33,528 bases of DNA from Pseudomonadota bacterium. Lineage in GTDB: Bacteria > Pseudomonadota > Gammaproteobacteria > Competibacterales > Competibacteraceae. Both the position numbers and the translations under genes were made by a program. The notes under the pieces are model-generated. The model was given only the letters and a program-made list of their open reading frames with translations. It was not told the DNA's origin and made no database searches. The stretch covers positions 1-33,528 of the forward strand of contig JAFEGB010000348.1 of assembly GCA_018240295.1 (NCBI GenBank), given 5' to 3'. Shown here in pieces: positions 31,557-33,528 of this stretch; positions within the stretch are counted from its first letter, which is position 1, and every line of letters starts with the position of its first letter.

Positions 31557-32813
31557 ATGCGTCCCTTCCTCCTGCCCTCGCTGTTCGCCTTCGTGGCTTC
31601 CCTGCCGTTTGCTGCGCTGGTTCACGCCGATGAAGTCGTCATCGATCCGATCCAGCGCGAACACGATCGCCTGCAGGCGCTGACCACGCCGGAACCGCCG
31701 ACCCCGGGCAGCTGGCACATGGGCGCCGGTCCGAAGGCCGCCGAGCCGCTGCGGGCGCGGCTGGCGGAATGGGGTTACGACGTGCCGCGCGGCGATGACA
31801 ACGCGCTGGCCGCGGCCCTCGTCGATTTCCAGCGCATCAACGGCCTGAAGGAAACCGGCAGCCTCGACAAGTCCACGGTCGCGAAGCTGTCGATGTCGCG
31901 CGAGGATCGTCTGGTGCGCCTGCGCTACACGCTGGCGGCGGAAACCGCGCAGCCGATCGATCGCACGGTCCCGCGGCTGGTGATCGTCAACATCCCGTCC
32001 TACAAGCTGCGCGCCTTCGAGTCCGGTCAGCTTGCGCTCAGTTCCAACGTCGTCGTCGGTCGGCCCAAGCGCCCGACGCCGGAGCTGTCGGTGTTCATGA
32101 AGGCGGTCAAGTACAACCCGACCTGGACGCCGCCGCCGACCATCATCAAGGAAGACCTGATCCCGCTGTTCGGCCGTGATCCGTCGGCGGTCACGCGCAA
32201 GGGGCTGGTCGTGCTCGATCGCGGCGGCCGCCAGATTCCGCCCGATGCGATCGGTCCGATCAGCGCCGCCGGCTTCCACGCCGCCGGCTACCGCATGTAC
32301 CAGCCGGCCGGGGATTCCAACGCGCTCGGCAAGCTGAAGTTCGAGATCACCGACACGCCGAGCGTCTACCTGCACGACACCAACCACCGCAACGACTTCG
32401 GCAAGCCGGTGCGGGCGCTGTCCTCGGGCTGCGTGCGCGTGCACCAGTACCGGCCGCTCGCCGCCTGGCTGATGGGCCTGAGCGAGGATGAGATCCAGAA
32501 GCGCATCAACCGCCGCCGCACCGTCGTCGAGCCTTCGCCGCAGATTCCGATCTATCTGGTCTACCGCCCGGCCGAGGCCATCGACGGTCACGTCGTCTAT
32601 TACAGCGACATCTACGGCAAGCTGAACGGCCCGCTGCCGAAACCGAAGCCGATCCCGGTCATCGAGCCGGCGCCGGCCCCGGAAGCCACGCCGGCGGCGC
32701 CGTCCGCCGATCCGTCGGTACCGCCGGTCGCGCCGGTGACGCCGGCCGCCGTGCCGGTGGCGACGACGCCGGCCGTGGCTACGGCGAGCGAGCCGGCGCC
32801 GGCGACGCGCTGA
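31557..32813 (+). CDS. L,D-transpeptidase (YkuD, with peptidoglycan-binding domain)
   Basis: A 418-residue exported enzyme that makes 3-3 crosslinks in peptidoglycan or attaches proteins to it. Signal peptide MRPFLLPSLFAFVASLPFAALVHA. A peptidoglycan-binding helical domain (LRARLAEWGYDVPRGDDNALAAALVDFQRINGL, about 63-95) precedes the YkuD catalytic domain (about 141-325), with the active-site motif HDTNHRNDFGKPVRALSSGCVRVH and Cys near 300. This order matches YcbB/LdtD-like enzymes but without the large capping subdomain being clear. The last 60 residues are a Pro/Ala/Val repeat tail of unknown use. GGAG lies six bases before ATG 31557. A strong terminator follows. Confidence 0.93.
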   Translation: MRPFLLPSLFAFVASLPFAALVHADEVVIDPIQREHDRLQALTTPEPPTPGSWHMGAGPKAAEPLRARLAEWGYDVPRGDDNALAAALVDFQRINGLKETGSLDKSTVAKLSMSREDRLVRLRYTLAAETAQPIDRTVPRLVIVNIPSYKLRAFESGQLALSSNVVVGRPKRPTPELSVFMKAVKYNPTWTPPPTIIKEDLIPLFGRDPSAVTRKGLVVLDRGGRQIPPDAIGPISAAGFHAAGYRMYQPAGDSNALGKLKFEITDTPSVYLHDTNHRNDFGKPVRALSSGCVRVHQYRPLAAWLMGLSEDEIQKRINRRRTVVEPSPQIPIYLVYRPAEAIDGHVVYYSDIYGKLNGPLPKPKPIPVIEPAPAPEATPAAPSADPSVPPVAPVTPAAVPVATTPAVATASEPAPATR

Positions 32814-32835
32814 AAACCCGGCCTCTGCCAGAAGA

Positions 32836-32879
32836 CGAAGGCCGCACCGGTCCGTGCCCGATGCGGCCTTCGTTTTTTT
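32836..32879 (+). terminator. Intrinsic terminator
   Basis: Eleven-base stem CGAAGGCCGCA / TGCGGCCTTCG with a 15-base loop, then seven Ts (32873-32879). It ends transcription of the L,D-transpeptidase gene, 23 bp after its stop. Confidence 0.93.
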
Positions 32880-32916
32880 ACGGTCTCCGGCAAAAAAGGA
32901 CGCGCGGCCGCAGGCG

Positions 32917-33528
32917 TCAGGCCGGACGTTCGAGGCCGGCGAAGAACAGATCGACCAGCGGGCCGGCCTCGTCGGCGAGCCGGTAGCGCAGGTCCGGCGC
33001 GAACAGCCAGTCGCTGATCGTGCCGAGCATGTAGTTATGCAGCGCGATCGCCGCGCGCCGCGGTTCGACACCATCGCGCAACTGCCCGAGCGCGTGCGCG
33101 CGTGCGAGCACGGTTTCACTGTGCTCGACGAAACACTTGTTCTGCTGGTCGAAGCGCAGGCACAGCTCGCCGAGTTCGTCGACGTACTCGCACTTGTGCA
33201 GCAGCACCGCCAGCACCTGCTGCAGTTGCGGGCAGGCGGCGATGTCCTGCAGGTCGAGCACGCAGCGCTCGCGCAGCGCCGCCAGCGGGTCTTCGGCGTG
33301 CAGCAGCTTTTCCATCGCCTCGGTGAACGGCAGCGCGACGCGTTCGTGCATCGCGTTGAACAGTTCGAGCTTGTTCGCGAAATGCCAGTAGATCGCGCCG
33401 CGCGTCAGCCCGGCGGCCGTCGCGATCTCGGCGAGCGTGGTGCGCGAGACGCCCTTCGTGAAGAACAGGCGTTCGGCGGTGTCGAGGATCAGCGAGCGCG
33501 TCTGCTCGGCCTCGGCCTTGGTGCGTCT
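32917..33528 (-). CDS. TetR/AcrR-family repressor, 5' end cut by window
   Basis: At least 203 residues; the reading frame is open to the window edge, and the first visible residues RRTKAEAEQTRSLILDTAE match the start of AcrR/TtgR-like regulators, so only a few codons are missing. The helix-turn-helix TTLAEIATAAGLTRGAIYWHF is intact (about 30-50 from the visible start), followed by the FANKLELF linker and a helical ligand-binding domain. The closest kin normally repress RND pump operons. The pump genes in this window are 1.9 kb away with a transpeptidase between them, so control of that pump is possible but not shown; its own divergent partner would lie beyond base 33528. Confidence 0.92.
   Translation of the reverse strand, partial: RRTKAEAEQTRSLILDTAERLFFTKGVSRTTLAEIATAAGLTRGAIYWHFANKLELFNAMHERVALPFTEAMEKLLHAEDPLAALRERCVLDLQDIAACPQLQQVLAVLLHKCEYVDELGELCLRFDQQNKCFVEHSETVLARAHALGQLRDGVEPRRAAIALHNYMLGTISDWLFAPDLRYRLADEAGPLVDLFFAGLERPA

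Noticed and set aside
31128-33119. A 663-codon open frame on the minus strand across the L,D-transpeptidase
   Set aside because: It runs antisense to a clear YkuD enzyme with signal peptide and terminator, and its sequence is Arg/Asp-rich without any family match.

Overview
The window is GC-rich Proteobacterial DNA, most likely from a gammaproteobacterium. The evidence is the rRNA leader at the left edge, the RhlE helicase, the AzoR, pirin and RND-pump genes, and strong GC bias at third codon positions. The species cannot be fixed from sequence alone. Bases of about 5.2-9.7 kb look visibly less GC-rich than the rest.

Layout. (1) 1-345: the control region of an rRNA operon reading leftward off the window, with three tandem promoters (TTGNNG, 16 bp, TAGAAT, GC-rich discriminator) followed by a boxA-like leader. 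(2) 0.56-5.15 kb: ordinary chromosomal-type genes, namely RhlE helicase, a DEDDh exonuclease coupled to a DUF3011 exported protein, a MIP18/DUF59 Fe-S assembly protein and a rubredoxin reductase-like flavoprotein. (3) 5.16-6.83 kb: a porin plus small PstS-like protein pair. (4) 7.16-13.90 kb: a complete plasmid-type replicon core. It has a TrfA-family initiator, an origin with seven direct 20-22 bp iterons, a single extra iteron and three inverted iterons, four AT-rich 11-bp repeats, ParA and ParB, and three copies of the palindrome TGTAGCAACTTGCTACA that are probably parS sites. Inside this core are an orphan AapM-type amino-acid permease, a DEDD exonuclease/GIY-YIG nuclease fusion whose exonuclease residues are degenerate, and a DUF4202 protein. 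(5) 13.9-20.9 kb: a 1346-residue CheR/PAS/histidine kinase/receiver hybrid, then a LysR regulator divergent from AzoR and pirin. (6) 20.8-26.7 kb: two membrane-bound c-di-GMP enzymes (an EAL phosphodiesterase with altered GGDEF, and a diguanylate cyclase) on either side of a SMUG1-type uracil-DNA glycosylase. (7) 26.8-33.5 kb: an RND efflux adaptor and pump, an L,D-transpeptidase with a strong terminator, and an AcrR-like TetR regulator cut by the window edge.

The most notable point is the replicon core. An IncP-like (TrfA/ParAB) replication and partition module sits about 9 kb from an rRNA operon, among housekeeping and envelope genes. This suggests either a chromid (secondary chromosome with plasmid-type origin) or a plasmid integrated into the chromosome. 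rRNA transcription runs away from the putative origin, which is the co-directional arrangement expected if that origin is active. Which of these is true cannot be decided from this window.
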